Assembly (NCBI RefSeq): GCF_007827695.1
Contig: NZ_VITA01000008.1
Span: 178,491-242,490 of the forward strand
Source of the DNA: Sinorhizobium medicae
GTDB lineage: Bacteria > Pseudomonadota > Alphaproteobacteria > Rhizobiales > Rhizobiaceae
Direction of reading: 5' to 3'
DNA length: 64,000 bases
Positions 22,903 through 34,259 of the stretch are shown here, in pieces; position 1 is the first letter of the stretch; every line of letters starts with the position of its first letter. The translations under genes were made by a program, and so were the position numbers. The notes beneath the pieces were generated by a model that worked only from the letters and a program-made list of their open reading frames with translations, was not told the DNA's origin and ran no database searches.

Positions 22903-23529
22903 ATGCTGCGCAACAGCAAGGATCGGTTTGGAACCGTGACGATCGTCCTTCACTGGACGATTGCGGTTCTGATCCTTGGCCTCCTCCTCACGGGGTTGGT
23001 CATGCGGCGCACCGAGATCGACCCGGCTTTGCAGTTTTCCCTCTATCAATGGCACAAATCCTTCGGTTTCATTGCTTTGGGGCTGGCTGCACTTCAGGCC
23101 CTCCGGTGGCTCGTGGAGCGGAGTCCGGCGCCCCCGCCGACCCTCGGTCCGATGGAGCAGATGGCGTCCCGGGCAGCGCATCTGTCGCTCATCGCGCTCG
23201 CACTTCTCGTGCCGCTTGCCGGCTGGGCAGTCGCATCCGCCTCCACGCTGGCAATCCCGAGCTTCTTTTTCAACCTGATCGTAATTCCGCATCTGCCGCT
23301 TCCGAGATCGGAGACTTCGGAGGCATTTTTCGCCCTGGCCCACGCCACGCTTGCCTATGCGACCCTTGCCCTCGTCGCTGTTCACGCGGCGGCGGCCATC
23401 TACCACCATTTCCTAGGGCGCGACGAAGTGCTGGTCCGTATGCTTCGCTCCGGTTCCGCGCCACGCCCTGACAGCACGATCAGCGCACCCGAAAAGGACG
23501 ACACCCTTGTCGAGAGGAAACGAAGATGA
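22903..23529 (+). CDS. Cytochrome b561 family protein
   Basis: Inner-membrane di-haem cytochrome of the CybB type, 208 residues with four transmembrane helices. Candidate haem ligands are the histidines in VLHWTIAV, YQWHKSFGF and the pair of later helices (ALAHATLAY, VHAAAAIYHH). Such proteins take part in quinone-linked electron transfer. It overlaps the following yceI gene by 4 bases; cybB-yceI pairs are frequent and the cytochrome may serve the YceI protein's isoprenoid or quinone ligand (inference). Confidence 0.92.
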   Translation: MLRNSKDRFGTVTIVLHWTIAVLILGLLLTGLVMRRTEIDPALQFSLYQWHKSFGFIALGLAALQALRWLVERSPAPPPTLGPMEQMASRAAHLSLIALALLVPLAGWAVASASTLAIPSFFFNLIVIPHLPLPRSETSEAFFALAHATLAYATLALVAVHAAAAIYHHFLGRDEVLVRMLRSGSAPRPDSTISAPEKDDTLVERKRR

Positions 23530-24131
23530 CTTCCTTACGCAGGCCCATGGGAGCGGCATTGCCGCGCGCGCTCGTCGCGCTCTTCGCTCTTGCGGGAACG
23601 CCGGCCCTCGGCGCGAAAGCACCGGCGCTCGTGGATGCTGCCGGAACCTACCGCATCGCCAGTTCTTCCACTGTCCGGTTCAGCGTCGGACAAGTGGGTG
23701 GCAGCGGCGGCATCGCCGGCAGTTTCACCAAATTCTCGGGAACGTTCCGGATCGATGGCGACGATATCGGCGAATCCTCCGTGGAATTCACGCTCTATCC
23801 TGAGAGCGTGAATTCCACCGAGGGTCGCATCGAAGACTTCCTGCGCTCCAGCGCCGTGTTCGATGCGGTCAATTACAGGACCGTGACCTTCCGCTCCACC
23901 GCCGTCAGTCAGACGGGCCCGGATACCGCAACGATCGAAGGCACCCTCACCGTCCGGGGCAAGAGCCGCAAGGAGCGCTTTGCCGTGGCGCTCACCGATT
24001 GGAACAGGCGCTCGATTTCCTTCACCATCCGCGGAAGCGTTCGCCGCTCGCCCTACGGCATGACGGTCGGGACGCCGATTTACTCCAACGTCGTGGAATT
24101 CAACATGAACATTAGGGGGCAGAAACGGTAG
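23526..24131 (+). CDS. YceI family periplasmic protein
   Basis: Lipocalin-like polyisoprenoid-binding protein, 201 residues. An N-terminal signal peptide (about 1-32, hydrophobic ALVALFALAGTPALG) is followed by a YceI domain with YRIASSSTVRFSV and the VEFTLYPESVNSTEGR segment. Translationally coupled to cytochrome b561 (4-base overlap). Relatives bind long isoprenoid chains such as ubiquinone. Confidence 0.92.
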   Translation: MTSLRRPMGAALPRALVALFALAGTPALGAKAPALVDAAGTYRIASSSTVRFSVGQVGGSGGIAGSFTKFSGTFRIDGDDIGESSVEFTLYPESVNSTEGRIEDFLRSSAVFDAVNYRTVTFRSTAVSQTGPDTATIEGTLTVRGKSRKERFAVALTDWNRRSISFTIRGSVRRSPYGMTVGTPIYSNVVEFNMNIRGQKR

Positions 24132-24165
24132 ATCGCGCGCAGCTTTCCGGGATGCGGGCGCAAGA

Positions 24166-25491
24166 TCAGGTCGTTCCGGTGGCGAGTGCGGTGCGTCGCC
24201 AGAAGTCCGAGACGATCGCCGGATCGCGCAGCGCCTCCAGTCTTTTCCAAGAGGGGAAGGACGCTTCGAAGACGGCTCGGCTCATGCGGAAATCCTGGCA
24301 CGGATTCACGGCGCCACCGGCCGAAATGACGATCTCATCGAGAGTGTCGAGCAGCTTGACGGTCGCTCTTCCCTGGTTCGCGAAATCCAGAATCAGGGTG
24401 AAGCCCGGCCGCGCAAATGAAAGAAGCCCACGGGAGGCGATGTCTCCGAAACGCTGCAGCGTTGTGCGCACGGAAGCATGACCGGCCCGCCGTGCTGCTT
24501 CCAACAATCGCGCCGTGGTCTCCGGCGCCGTCGCGGCGGGATAAACGCTGTGATGCTGGCAAAAGCCACGCCGGCCGTAGAGCCGGCCCCACCCGCCAAC
24601 CGCATCGAGGCGATGGAAATAGGACGGCCAGTCCTCGGTCGAAACGGTCTCGCCAGTGCCCGCTTTGCGGAAGCGGTATTCGTTCAAGGCTCTGAGCGTC
24701 AGCCTGTTGAATAGGCTGAAGGGTGGTGAAACGGGAACGGCGAGCTTCGGCCTTTTCAAAACGTCAGGAAGCTCACAAGCGCCGTCGGCGTGATCAGCCG
24801 CGAAAAGCACGCCCCTGCCCGCGCGCCGGCCCGTCGCCAGCTGATCGAGCCAGGCTACGCAATATTCGTGCTCTTCCGCGGCCCGCTCCGCCAGAGCGAA
24901 ATATTGCTCGAGGCTGTCGAAGCGAAGCACATGCCGCTGGACATGCGGCGAAGGCACTTTCATCAACCGGAGCTCGACATCGAGGATCAACCCGGTCAAT
25001 CCCAATCCGCCGATCGTGGCGGCGAAGAGTTCTGCGTTCTCCTCCGGCGTACAGACCAGCCGCTCACCGCTCGACCGGAGCAAGGTCAGGCGCCGGACGT
25101 GATTGCCGAAGGAGCCGCGCGCATGATGATTGCCACCGTGTATGTCGTTGGCCACGGCGCCGCCGACGGTGACGAGGCCGGTTGCGGGCGTCACGGGGAG
25201 AAAGAAGCGATGCGGGGCTGCGCGGGCGAGAAGCTCGGCAAGACTGACGCCGGCCTCGCAGCGGATGGCGCCGCTCCCCGAATCGAAAGTCAGGGTCCGG
25301 TTGAGCTTTCTGCTATCGATAGGCGTCCCGCCTTCGTTGCGGCAAACGTCGCCAAGGCTCAACCCATTGCCGACGGGAAGAAAGGCCATGGGTGCGACGG
25401 AGCCTGTCGCGTCCTCGTAATCATCGGGGGAAATGGACGGCCGAGGCCGCCTTCCAGAACGCGCCGCGCTTTCGAAGTCGTCCATTCTCAT
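24166..25491 (-). CDS. FAD-dependent oxidoreductase (DprE1/aldonolactone-oxidase-like)
   Basis: Berberine/vanillyl-alcohol-oxidase-type flavoprotein. It has the FAD-binding N-domain with GLSLGDVCRNEGG, the phosphate-loop TGLVTVGGAVANDIHGGNHH and GGLGLTGLI. The motif set resembles decaprenylphosphoryl-ribose oxidase DprE1, but the substrate in rhizobia is unknown. The Met at 25491 has GAGG 7 bases upstream and is preferred over 25533, which would overlap the preceding gene; about 441 residues. It follows the exported hydrolase on the same strand. Confidence 0.82.
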   Translation of the reverse strand: MRMDDFESAARSGRRPRPSISPDDYEDATGSVAPMAFLPVGNGLSLGDVCRNEGGTPIDSRKLNRTLTFDSGSGAIRCEAGVSLAELLARAAPHRFFLPVTPATGLVTVGGAVANDIHGGNHHARGSFGNHVRRLTLLRSSGERLVCTPEENAELFAATIGGLGLTGLILDVELRLMKVPSPHVQRHVLRFDSLEQYFALAERAAEEHEYCVAWLDQLATGRRAGRGVLFAADHADGACELPDVLKRPKLAVPVSPPFSLFNRLTLRALNEYRFRKAGTGETVSTEDWPSYFHRLDAVGGWGRLYGRRGFCQHHSVYPAATAPETTARLLEAARRAGHASVRTTLQRFGDIASRGLLSFARPGFTLILDFANQGRATVKLLDTLDEIVISAGGAVNPCQDFRMSRAVFEASFPSWKRLEALRDPAIVSDFWRRTALATGTT

Positions 25492-25522
25492 TGCCGCCTC
25501 AACTCCTCCATCGACCGCGCCG

Positions 25523-26401
25523 TCAGCGGTCAAGGAACCAATTCAGTGCCTCTCGCCAATCCGTCATTCTGATCGGAGTTCCATGCGAACCTGTTTCGAA
25601 CAGAACGAAACGGGTGGGATAGTCCTTCGATCTGAGGCTGCGGTAAAAGGCAATCTGTGACTTGGCCGGATAGACGCTGTCGCGGCTCCCATGGCTGAAG
25701 AACATCGGCAGCCGCGCGCGGTAGGCGGCGCTCTTGTTGAAGCCGGGATCGGCGGGACCGCCCATGACCATCATCCCGTCGAGGTTCAAGACGGCGGCCT
25801 CTTCGCGCGCGATCCCCCAACAGATGAAGCTTCCCATGGAGGCACAGGAAAGCACCACCGGCCGCCCGCCGGAGCGCTCGGCGGCGAAACGGATCAGTGC
25901 CGAAATATCCGCGACGCCCGCAGCGTCGAACGATCGGATGCTCGGCGCGTAGTAGGTGCCGCCATTGGCGACGGCAAGATTTTTGAGCCGATTGAAATTT
26001 CCGCCGAAGGAGAAGTCGTTGGCGCCAAGGCGACGGTCGCCGCCGCGTCCATGAATGAAAAGCACGGTGAAGGCAGCGCCGCGATCGGGGCCGACGCGGG
26101 CGACGTCCAGCCTGCGCCCGCCGAGATCGAGCGTCTCGTTCACCTGAACGCTCCTGACGCCGAGCGACAAATAGGCGCGCTTTACCCGCCGCTCGGCTAT
26201 CTGGTCGCGTTGGTTGATATCGCGTAGCTCCTGATAGTCGACAACGCGAAAATCACCGCCGTCCGCCTCCTGAAGCAGTCTGGCATGACCGAACAGTGCA
26301 TCCTTGTAGGGTTTGAGAGGCTCGGCTCTCGCCGAAGCGACCATACCCGCCAGGACAAACGCTCCGATCAGACCCCGGATTGCGAAATGAATTGTGGACA
26401 T
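25523..26401 (-). CDS. Exported alpha/beta hydrolase
   Basis: From the ATG at 26401, a signal peptide (IRGLIGAFVLAGMVASARA, cleaved after ARA) leads an alpha/beta hydrolase of 292 residues. It has an oxyanion-type FIHGRGGDR, the nucleophile elbow SCASMGSF (Ser), and late Asp/His candidates in SHGSRDSVYP and ETGSHGTP. Upstream in-frame Met residues lack the signal-peptide logic. Substrate unknown. It is immediately upstream of the FAD oxidoreductase; parE diverges from it. Confidence 0.85.
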   Translation of the reverse strand: MSTIHFAIRGLIGAFVLAGMVASARAEPLKPYKDALFGHARLLQEADGGDFRVVDYQELRDINQRDQIAERRVKRAYLSLGVRSVQVNETLDLGGRRLDVARVGPDRGAAFTVLFIHGRGGDRRLGANDFSFGGNFNRLKNLAVANGGTYYAPSIRSFDAAGVADISALIRFAAERSGGRPVVLSCASMGSFICWGIAREEAAVLNLDGMMVMGGPADPGFNKSAAYRARLPMFFSHGSRDSVYPAKSQIAFYRSLRSKDYPTRFVLFETGSHGTPIRMTDWREALNWFLDR

Positions 26402-26650
26402 AATCACCCGATCGGCTCCCTCGTTCGGCGCATGCCTTGCCACCGGCACCTCTGCCAAGCAACACTGACGTGGAAAATCCGGCTCATCAAAGGGTATTTC
26501 TACCTCGCGGGCATCTTAATTCACCTTTTGTTCGCTCTTGGAGCGAGACTCTGGCAAAATTCCGGTGATTCGCATGACAAAGGATGGCGGCCGCGCCGCG
26601 GTCTTGCTATGGCCTAGCCGATATTTGGACAGGAACGATCTGAACGCTTC

Positions 26651-28711
<2,061 letters not shown>

Positions 28712-28734
28712 GACCCTATGACGGCCGCTCTCCC

Positions 28735-28825
28735 CGCACGCGCGAGGGAACCTGATATCGCGCCGGAACTCCCTTCGCCCCGCTTGCCGGAAGAAGGCCC
28801 GCGGCAGGGCGGATGAGGGGCAACC
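28735..28825. repeat. Rhizobial intergenic repeat (CTCCCCGCACGCG ... GGGCGGATGAGGGGC)
   Basis: Fills most of the gap between the convergent parE and GNAT genes. The text matches a common Rhizobiaceae interspersed element with a GCAGGGCGGATGAGGGGCA end; it may also provide termination. Confidence 0.5.
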
Positions 28826-28832
28826 TGCCGAA

Positions 28833-29309
28833 TCAACTTCGAACCGTCTGCGCCACCCGCTTCTCCATGAACAGACTGAGCGGGTCCGGTTGATAGCTGC
28901 CGAACGGCGCCCTCTCGACATATCCGGATGCCTTGTACAAACCGATCGCCTCCGGCTGGTAGATGCCGGTCTCGAGGCGGATCGCCGTGAGGCCAAGCTT
29001 TTCCGCCTTCCCCTCCAGCGCGGAGAGAAGCAGCCTGCCGGCTTTCAATCCCCTCGCCTCCGGGTCCACGAACATCCGCTTGATTTCCGCCGTGCCGTCG
29101 CCAGCTTCGACGAGGGCGCAGCAGCCGACGATGTGGTCGTCACGCCGGGCAACGAAAAAAGATACGGTCGACAGTTCCAGTTGAGAGAGATCGACCAGGT
29201 GGTTGCTTTCGGCGGGATAGAGCGATGACGCATAGGCATCGGACATTTCAAGCAGGCGGAGAACGGCCAGCTGGCGCGGCGGCTCCTCTGCAATTGTTAC
29301 GGTCGGCAT
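28833..29309 (-). CDS. GNAT family N-acetyltransferase
   Basis: 158-residue acetyltransferase with the segment starting EIKRMFVDPEARGLKAGR (acetyl-CoA binding motif A) and LETGIYQPEAIGLYKASGY (motif B, quoted from its centre). This pattern is that of small GNATs near MarR/PhnO-like proteins. Substrate unknown. Convergent with parE. Confidence 0.9.
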   Translation of the reverse strand: MPTVTIAEEPPRQLAVLRLLEMSDAYASSLYPAESNHLVDLSQLELSTVSFFVARRDDHIVGCCALVEAGDGTAEIKRMFVDPEARGLKAGRLLLSALEGKAEKLGLTAIRLETGIYQPEAIGLYKASGYVERAPFGSYQPDPLSLFMEKRVAQTVRS

Positions 29310-29516
29310 TCAATCTCTCCGTGCGTTACGTCCGCAAACTAAAGCCGAATATTTCCCGGACCAATACGTCAAAATGCGCAGTGCATCGAACGTGCCGCAA
29401 TCAAGCGCCTTAACCAGGAGAAACAATTTGTTTGGCGCGTCGCGGCATTTGGCCTTCATCGAACCGAATCGGGCGGCCATAAAGAACCCAGCGACATTTG
29501 AACGGACGACTCGACC

Positions 29517-29945
29517 ATGAAAGCCGCCTTGATCGTCATGACCATTCTCGGCTGCGACGACGACGTCAGCCAATGCCATTACATCGCCACCGTGAACGGC
29601 GACTGGCCGTCGATTGCGCAGTGCGATACGGAATCGCAGAGAGAACTGCCGCGGTTTTCCGAGAGGAACTACCCGGTCGTGGTGGCCGTCTGCGAAAGCT
29701 CAGGCCCGGCCGTGACCGCAGCAACGGAGCCGGTGCCGGAAGTGAATGCCACGCTTCCCATGCAGCCGGATATGCCGCAAAACATAACGCCGACGCAGGG
29801 CGAAGAGCCAACCTTGCCGCGCCGCGCTCTGGCGTTGATATCAGGCGCAGTTCCTGACCGGGAAAAACTGAAGGCGATCGTTACCGCGCCGGTCCACTAT
29901 GTGGAGAACGGCTATTCCTGGGTCGCGCGCCGGTTCGGCAACTGA
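29517..29945 (+). CDS. Conserved hypothetical protein
   Basis: Not recognised as a named family. 142 residues, beginning MKAALIVMTILGCDDD with four Cys in the first 60 residues (DVSQCHYIATV, IAQCDTES, VAVCESSG), a Pro/Glu-rich middle and a basic-aromatic end (YSWVARRFGN). The N-terminus is only weakly hydrophobic, so export is uncertain. Codon use matches its neighbours and it has its own intergenic promoter space, so it is probably a real gene. Confidence 0.7.
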   Translation: MKAALIVMTILGCDDDVSQCHYIATVNGDWPSIAQCDTESQRELPRFSERNYPVVVAVCESSGPAVTAATEPVPEVNATLPMQPDMPQNITPTQGEEPTLPRRALALISGAVPDREKLKAIVTAPVHYVENGYSWVARRFGN

Positions 29946-29959
29946 GCCGGTCCAGGCCA

Positions 29960-31093
29960 TCAGGCGGCCTGGCGGGAGAACCGCGATGCATAGTTGCGCG
30001 CCCTCTGCCGCTGCTCGGCGAAAGCCAGCCGCTCTGCAAGTTCGGCAACGGCGTGCAATGCATCGAGGCTGCAATCGCGAAGGCGATCGGAAAGTCTCGC
30101 TGCGACTGAGGGGGAAACCCCGTCACGGTCCGGATCTGCCTCGCTTTGACAGAACAACACGGCCTCCGAAAAGACGCCGCTCACGTCACGGCCCAATCCC
30201 GCACTTTCAAGAAGGGCCCTGACTGAATGGAACCGCCCGCCCGAAAGGATCGCCCGAACGCGCTTTTCCGGGACTCCTGACAGGTCGACGATTGCCGCAG
30301 AAAAGAGCTCCGTCCGGCCGCTGCAGAGCGCCGTCAGCAGCAAGGCCGGCGTCAACCGGCCGGCGTTGCGGAGACGGGCAACCAGCCGCTGCAGTTCCTC
30401 CTTCGACGCATCCGAAGAAAGCGCCAGCGCCGCCGCGTCGCAAGATTCCTGCGCTACACGCCGCGCCCGTTCCTGGCCGATAGCGGATCGCACCAAGCCC
30501 GAAGCCGCAAGCGCAGTGGCTACTTTCTCCGCAAGGCTTTGGCGAACGTCACTCGGCAGGTCATCGCGTTCGAGCAACAGGCCACGAGTGACCACGCAAT
30601 CCCCGAGACGGTCCGCAATTCTCCGCAGCGACCCGGGCGAAAGCCCGGCACCTGGATTTTCCAGCAGAATAAGCACCTCTTCCTCGCCGCCGATTTCAGC
30701 GATTGCCGCCGCAAGCGCGCGCGAGACCGTGGCGCGGGACGCGATCAGCGCCCGCATCTCCGCGTCGCCGTTCGCCGACATGTAGACAAGATCGTCGTCA
30801 TTCAGAACAGGGGAACGCGAAATGGCGATGTAGGCGATTTCCGGCTGGTCCTGCGCAAGCGCCTTGATGATCGCGCGCGGTGCGGTTGGGCAATCGGCCA
30901 GCGCCTCGACCAGAGAAAGGCGTACTTTGGGGGAAGGGTCGTCGAGGAGAAAGGTCATCGCCATCTCGACTGCCTGTGGATCGACGCCGTTCGTCCCGGC
31001 CTTGGCATAGGCGCGGCCAAGCGCACTGGCAGCGCTGGCGCGATCCCCGGCTTTTGCCGTCTCCACCCAGCAAAGAAATGCTTGTATGATCAC
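29960..31093 (-). CDS. DUF2336 protein
   Basis: 377-residue alpha-helical repeat protein of the DUF2336 family, with HEAT-like helices such as LLDDPSPKVRLSLVEALAD (shortened) near 48-66 and repeated AxxxAxxxL patterns. The family is largely limited to alphaproteobacteria and has no assigned biochemical role. It diverges from the CitE-like gene, sharing a 72-bp promoter region. Confidence 0.85.
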   Translation of the reverse strand: MIIQAFLCWVETAKAGDRASAASALGRAYAKAGTNGVDPQAVEMAMTFLLDDPSPKVRLSLVEALADCPTAPRAIIKALAQDQPEIAYIAISRSPVLNDDDLVYMSANGDAEMRALIASRATVSRALAAAIAEIGGEEEVLILLENPGAGLSPGSLRRIADRLGDCVVTRGLLLERDDLPSDVRQSLAEKVATALAASGLVRSAIGQERARRVAQESCDAAALALSSDASKEELQRLVARLRNAGRLTPALLLTALCSGRTELFSAAIVDLSGVPEKRVRAILSGGRFHSVRALLESAGLGRDVSGVFSEAVLFCQSEADPDRDGVSPSVAARLSDRLRDCSLDALHAVAELAERLAFAEQRQRARNYASRFSRQAA

Positions 31094-31165
31094 CTATGCC
31101 CCACTCGTCACCGAACAGCCCCGTTGTTCCGAGACTATCGGTCAAAGGTTTAAGATTGGTTCACC

Positions 31166-31852
31166 ATGCCTGTTAACGACTCACAAACCACCCTGCCTCT
31201 CCTCTATCTGAAGGCTGGCCAACCCTTGCCTTCGTCGGAAATCCTGGGCTCCGTTGAAGCGGTCGTAGCGGAGATGGACGGCAGCACAACGCATCTGACG
31301 CGTTCGGATCTGCCTCGAACCGATACGCGCTGCCTGTTGCTCGCCCGAGTAGGAATGGAGAGCGAGCCCGGTGAAGACGACCTTGTAACCTTGATCGGCA
31401 ACGGCTTCGACGGTGTCGTCCGGGCCGGATGCCGCGGGCCGGCAGACGTTGAGAAGCTCGACGTATTGCTCAAGGTCGCGGAGGCGGCGACAGGAAAGCC
31501 TCATGGACGTACGGTGATTCTTGCCGAATACGCGACGACGCCGGAAAGCGTCTTGTCGCCGCATTCTCTGGCAGGTGTTTCGCCGCGCCTTTCGGCATTG
31601 GTGTTCGATGCAACGGTCCTCGCCGAAGCTTGCGGCTGCAGGCCCGTGACCGCAACGGGCGATGTGCCCGCCGTCGTTCGAGCCGGTCGTGCTGCTGCGG
31701 TTTTAAGGGCTCGAGAGGCCGGCCTTGCGGCTTACGATATGCTGGCCGCCGACGCCGACGAGGCCGCTTTGCGCCGACTTTGGCAAAACAGCGTGGACAA
31801 CGGCTTCTCGAGCATAGCCCTCCAGTCGCCGCAGCAGATCGAACTTCTTTAG
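31166..31852 (+). CDS. CitE/HpcH-like protein lacking clear catalytic residues
   Basis: 228 residues that follow the pattern of CitE/HpcH aldolase-like TIM barrels: a GFDGVVRAGCRGPADVEKL strand-helix, SPRLSALVFDATVLAEACG, and the C-terminal VLRAREAGLAAYDM...GFSSIALQSPQQIELL that matches the conserved end of CitE. The metal-binding Glu/Asp pair is not evident, so it may be a non-catalytic relative; this is inference. It ends 2 bases from the convergent flavin reductase gene. Confidence 0.65.
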   Translation: MPVNDSQTTLPLLYLKAGQPLPSSEILGSVEAVVAEMDGSTTHLTRSDLPRTDTRCLLLARVGMESEPGEDDLVTLIGNGFDGVVRAGCRGPADVEKLDVLLKVAEAATGKPHGRTVILAEYATTPESVLSPHSLAGVSPRLSALVFDATVLAEACGCRPVTATGDVPAVVRAGRAAAVLRAREAGLAAYDMLAADADEAALRRLWQNSVDNGFSSIALQSPQQIELL

Positions 31853-31854
31853 GG

Positions 31855-32460
31855 TCAGCGAACCGGACGCATCATTTCGAAGACGTCGCCGCCGTCGCAA
31901 TAGTCCATATAGCCAAGACGGGCGAGCGGCTTGACGGCCGCCATATCAAATCGCCCGTCACGAATGGCCTCCTCCCGGATATGAATGCCGACGACCGCGC
32001 CGATGACGACATAGCTGTCGGACACGAGGCCATCGACGCCTTTGGGGCGGAAGATGTCTGTCATCCGGCATTCGAGTGCGGCGAATGCCTCGCCCACATA
32101 GGGTGCCTTGACGAGCGTTCCGTCGACCGGCGTCAGTCCTGCGATCTCGAACTCGCTTTCACCGTGCGGGGCAGCAACCGAGGTGAGATTGACCGCCTCA
32201 CTCAGGTTTCGGCTCGCGAAGCTCGCGGTGAATTCCCCTGTCGCCTCGATGTTTCGAACCGAGTCCTTGTAGCCGCTCGAGGCGAACATCACCAGCTTCG
32301 GCCGGTCGCTGATGGCGTTGAAGAAGGAATAGGGAGCAAGGTTCAGCGCCCCGTCTGCCCTGCGCGTGCCGATCCAGCCGATAGGTCTCGGCGACACGAT
32401 CGCCTTGAAGGGATCGTGCGGCAGGCCGTGCCCGTTACCGGCCGTATCATAGAACATCAA
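31855..32460 (-). CDS. Flavin reductase family protein
   Basis: 201-residue FMN-binding split-barrel protein with [17 protein letters not shown] and [16 protein letters not shown], the hallmark of the flavin reductase/PnpA-type domain. Its ATG overlaps the stop of the nitroreductase by 4 bases, so the two flavoproteins are coupled. Likely supplies or uses reduced flavin with the nitroreductase (inference). Confidence 0.92.
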   Translation of the reverse strand: MMFYDTAGNGHGLPHDPFKAIVSPRPIGWIGTRRADGALNLAPYSFFNAISDRPKLVMFASSGYKDSVRNIEATGEFTASFASRNLSEAVNLTSVAAPHGESEFEIAGLTPVDGTLVKAPYVGEAFAALECRMTDIFRPKGVDGLVSDSYVVIGAVVGIHIREEAIRDGRFDMAAVKPLARLGYMDYCDGGDVFEMMRPVR

Positions 32461-33044
32461 TCATCCCCCTTTCCGACCCAGGTGACGATTTCCTCGAGTT
32501 CGGGCCGGGGCCGCTCCGTCGGCGGTACCATGGCCGTACCGATGTGAATGAAGCCTGCGATCCTCTCCCCCGGTGCCACGCCGAGAAGCGGGTAGGCCCG
32601 CTCATCGAAGGCATACCATTCCGTCAGCCAGTTCGAAGCAAAGCCAAGGGCATTCGCGGCCATCAGCAGATTGAGGCAAACGGCTCCGGCCGACATCTGC
32701 TGCTCCCATTCGGGGATCTTGAAATGCGGCGCCGCCTTGCTGACCACGGCGACGACGACGGGTGCGCGCGTAAGCCGGGTCTCCTCGACCTTGATCATCT
32801 CGTCCGGCATGTCCGGCTTGGCGGCAAGGGCCATTTTCTTCAGTTCGGCGCTGATGCGCGCCCTTTCCTCGCCCCGATAGACGATGAAGCGCCACGGAGC
32901 CAGTTTGCCGTGATCGGGGACGCGTGACGCCAGCTTCAGCATCTCCTCGACCTCTGCCCTGCCCGGTCCCGGCTCGCCCATCTGGAAGGCTGGAATGGAT
33001 CTGCGGCATGCAAGATAATCGACAAGCTTTATTTCGGTTTTCAT
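32457..33044 (-). CDS. Nitroreductase family protein
   Basis: 195-residue FMN oxidoreductase with the N-terminal [13 protein letters not shown] region, the segment [18 protein letters not shown], and the FMN-binding end ([16 protein letters not shown]) of small YdjA-like nitroreductases. First gene of the two-gene flavoprotein unit. Physiological substrate unknown. Confidence 0.9.
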   Translation of the reverse strand: MKTEIKLVDYLACRRSIPAFQMGEPGPGRAEVEEMLKLASRVPDHGKLAPWRFIVYRGEERARISAELKKMALAAKPDMPDEMIKVEETRLTRAPVVVAVVSKAAPHFKIPEWEQQMSAGAVCLNLLMAANALGFASNWLTEWYAFDERAYPLLGVAPGERIAGFIHIGTAMVPPTERPRPELEEIVTWVGKGDD

Positions 33045-33144
33045 GTTGAGCGAATTCCACTAATTTGCGGCCGGACCGACGGCCACGAAAATGCCATACC
33101 GGCGTCCCAAGTGGAGTCGCACAGTCAAGAAGTCAACTGCTCTC

Positions 33145-34140
33145 ATGCATCTCCGCCCGCGTATTTTCCTGAAGACCGTTCTGGCGATCTCTCTCGCCGG
33201 GGTGGGTGCGGGGCGCGCGCTTGCCGAGGACCCGACTGACGCCTTCAAGAGCTTCCCATCCGTCTCCGGCACGCACAAGATGCCGAAGCTCACCGGTTTC
33301 AGTCCGCTCATCACAGATCCGATACAGGGCGGCGAACTGAAGGACGTAAAACTCGAGGCGCTTCTGACGGATCAGGGAGAGCCGGTTCAGTCGGGTCTCA
33401 CCTGGCGCGTTTTCAGCCCCATTCCCGGCAGCGACGGCAAGCTGCCGCTGCTCGCCACATCCGAAGGCGGTTCAACCGCCTTCAATCTCGTGCCCGGCGA
33501 ATATTTCGTCAATGTCGCCTTTGGCAGGGCTGGGGCGACCCGCAAGATCCGTGTGCCGGAAGATGGCCCGGCTGACAAGCAGGTCCTCGTCCTCGATGCC
33601 GGGGGAGTCATGCTGAACGCCGTCTCCGGCAGCGACGTTCGTATCCCGCCGAACGAACTCAGTTTTTCGATCTTCTCCTCCGACGTGAAGGAGGATGGCG
33701 AACGCGGCCTTGTGGTCGCCGACGTGAAGCCCGGTACCCTGGTCCGTCTCAATGCCGGCACCTATCACGTCGTGTCGAATTACGGCGCGGTGAATGCCGT
33801 CATCCGTGCCGATATCCAGATCGAAGCCGGCAAACTGACCGAAGCGACGATCCAGCACCGCGCCGCGAAGCTGACCCTGAAGCTCGTTTCGGAAGCCGGC
33901 GGCGAAGCCATTGCGGACACTGCCTGGTCAATCCTGACCTCCTCGGGCGACGTCGTCAGCGAGAGTGTCGGTGCCTTCCCGACGCTTGTCCTGGCCGAGG
34001 GCGGTTATACCGCGGTTGCCCGCAACAAGGACAAGATCTACCAGCGCGATTTTGCAGTGCAGGCTGGCGTCAACACGGATGTCGAAGTGCTGCTCGACGG
34101 CAGCGGCGAAGCCGATCACGCCGCCAACGCACAGGACTGA
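33145..34140 (+). CDS. Exported beta-rich protein of unknown function
   Basis: From the ATG at 33145 (331 residues), a signal peptide (FLKTVLAISLAGVGAGRALA, cleaved before EDPTD) precedes a repetitive beta-sandwich-like body: three similar blocks (QSGLTWRVFSP, NELSFSIFSSD, IADTAWSILTS) each followed by a GEY or GTY/GGYT turn (VPGEYFVNVAF, NAGTYHVVSNY, AEGGYTAVAR). This resembles tandem Ig-like or carboxypeptidase-regulatory-like repeats. Conserved in rhizobia but no role is known. The frame opens at 33091, but that Met would bury the signal peptide. Confidence 0.8.
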   Translation: MHLRPRIFLKTVLAISLAGVGAGRALAEDPTDAFKSFPSVSGTHKMPKLTGFSPLITDPIQGGELKDVKLEALLTDQGEPVQSGLTWRVFSPIPGSDGKLPLLATSEGGSTAFNLVPGEYFVNVAFGRAGATRKIRVPEDGPADKQVLVLDAGGVMLNAVSGSDVRIPPNELSFSIFSSDVKEDGERGLVVADVKPGTLVRLNAGTYHVVSNYGAVNAVIRADIQIEAGKLTEATIQHRAAKLTLKLVSEAGGEAIADTAWSILTSSGDVVSESVGAFPTLVLAEGGYTAVARNKDKIYQRDFAVQAGVNTDVEVLLDGSGEADHAANAQD

Positions 34141-34196
34141 CGGAAACTGCCGCACGCTTCTGATGCAGCCATTGCCTGAGAAGGCGATCGAGTGAA

Positions 34197-34245
34197 CGCC
34201 TGCCAGGCCCTTCTCTCCGCACGCGGGAGAATGGACTGGCAGGCG
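34197..34245. terminator. Nested inverted repeat between convergent genes
   Basis: CGCCTGCCAG and CTGGCAGGCG (perfect 10-bp arms) enclose a second stem (TTCTCTCCGC / GCGGGAGAA). It lies between the exported protein gene and thrS, which converge, and so can act in both directions; the inner part is a common rhizobial palindrome. Confidence 0.6.
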
Positions 34246-34259
34246 TAGAGGCAAGCGCG

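Noticed and set aside
28735..28825. CRISPR-like or mobile element signal
   Set aside because: A single copy of a common rhizobial interspersed repeat with no spacer array or transposase.
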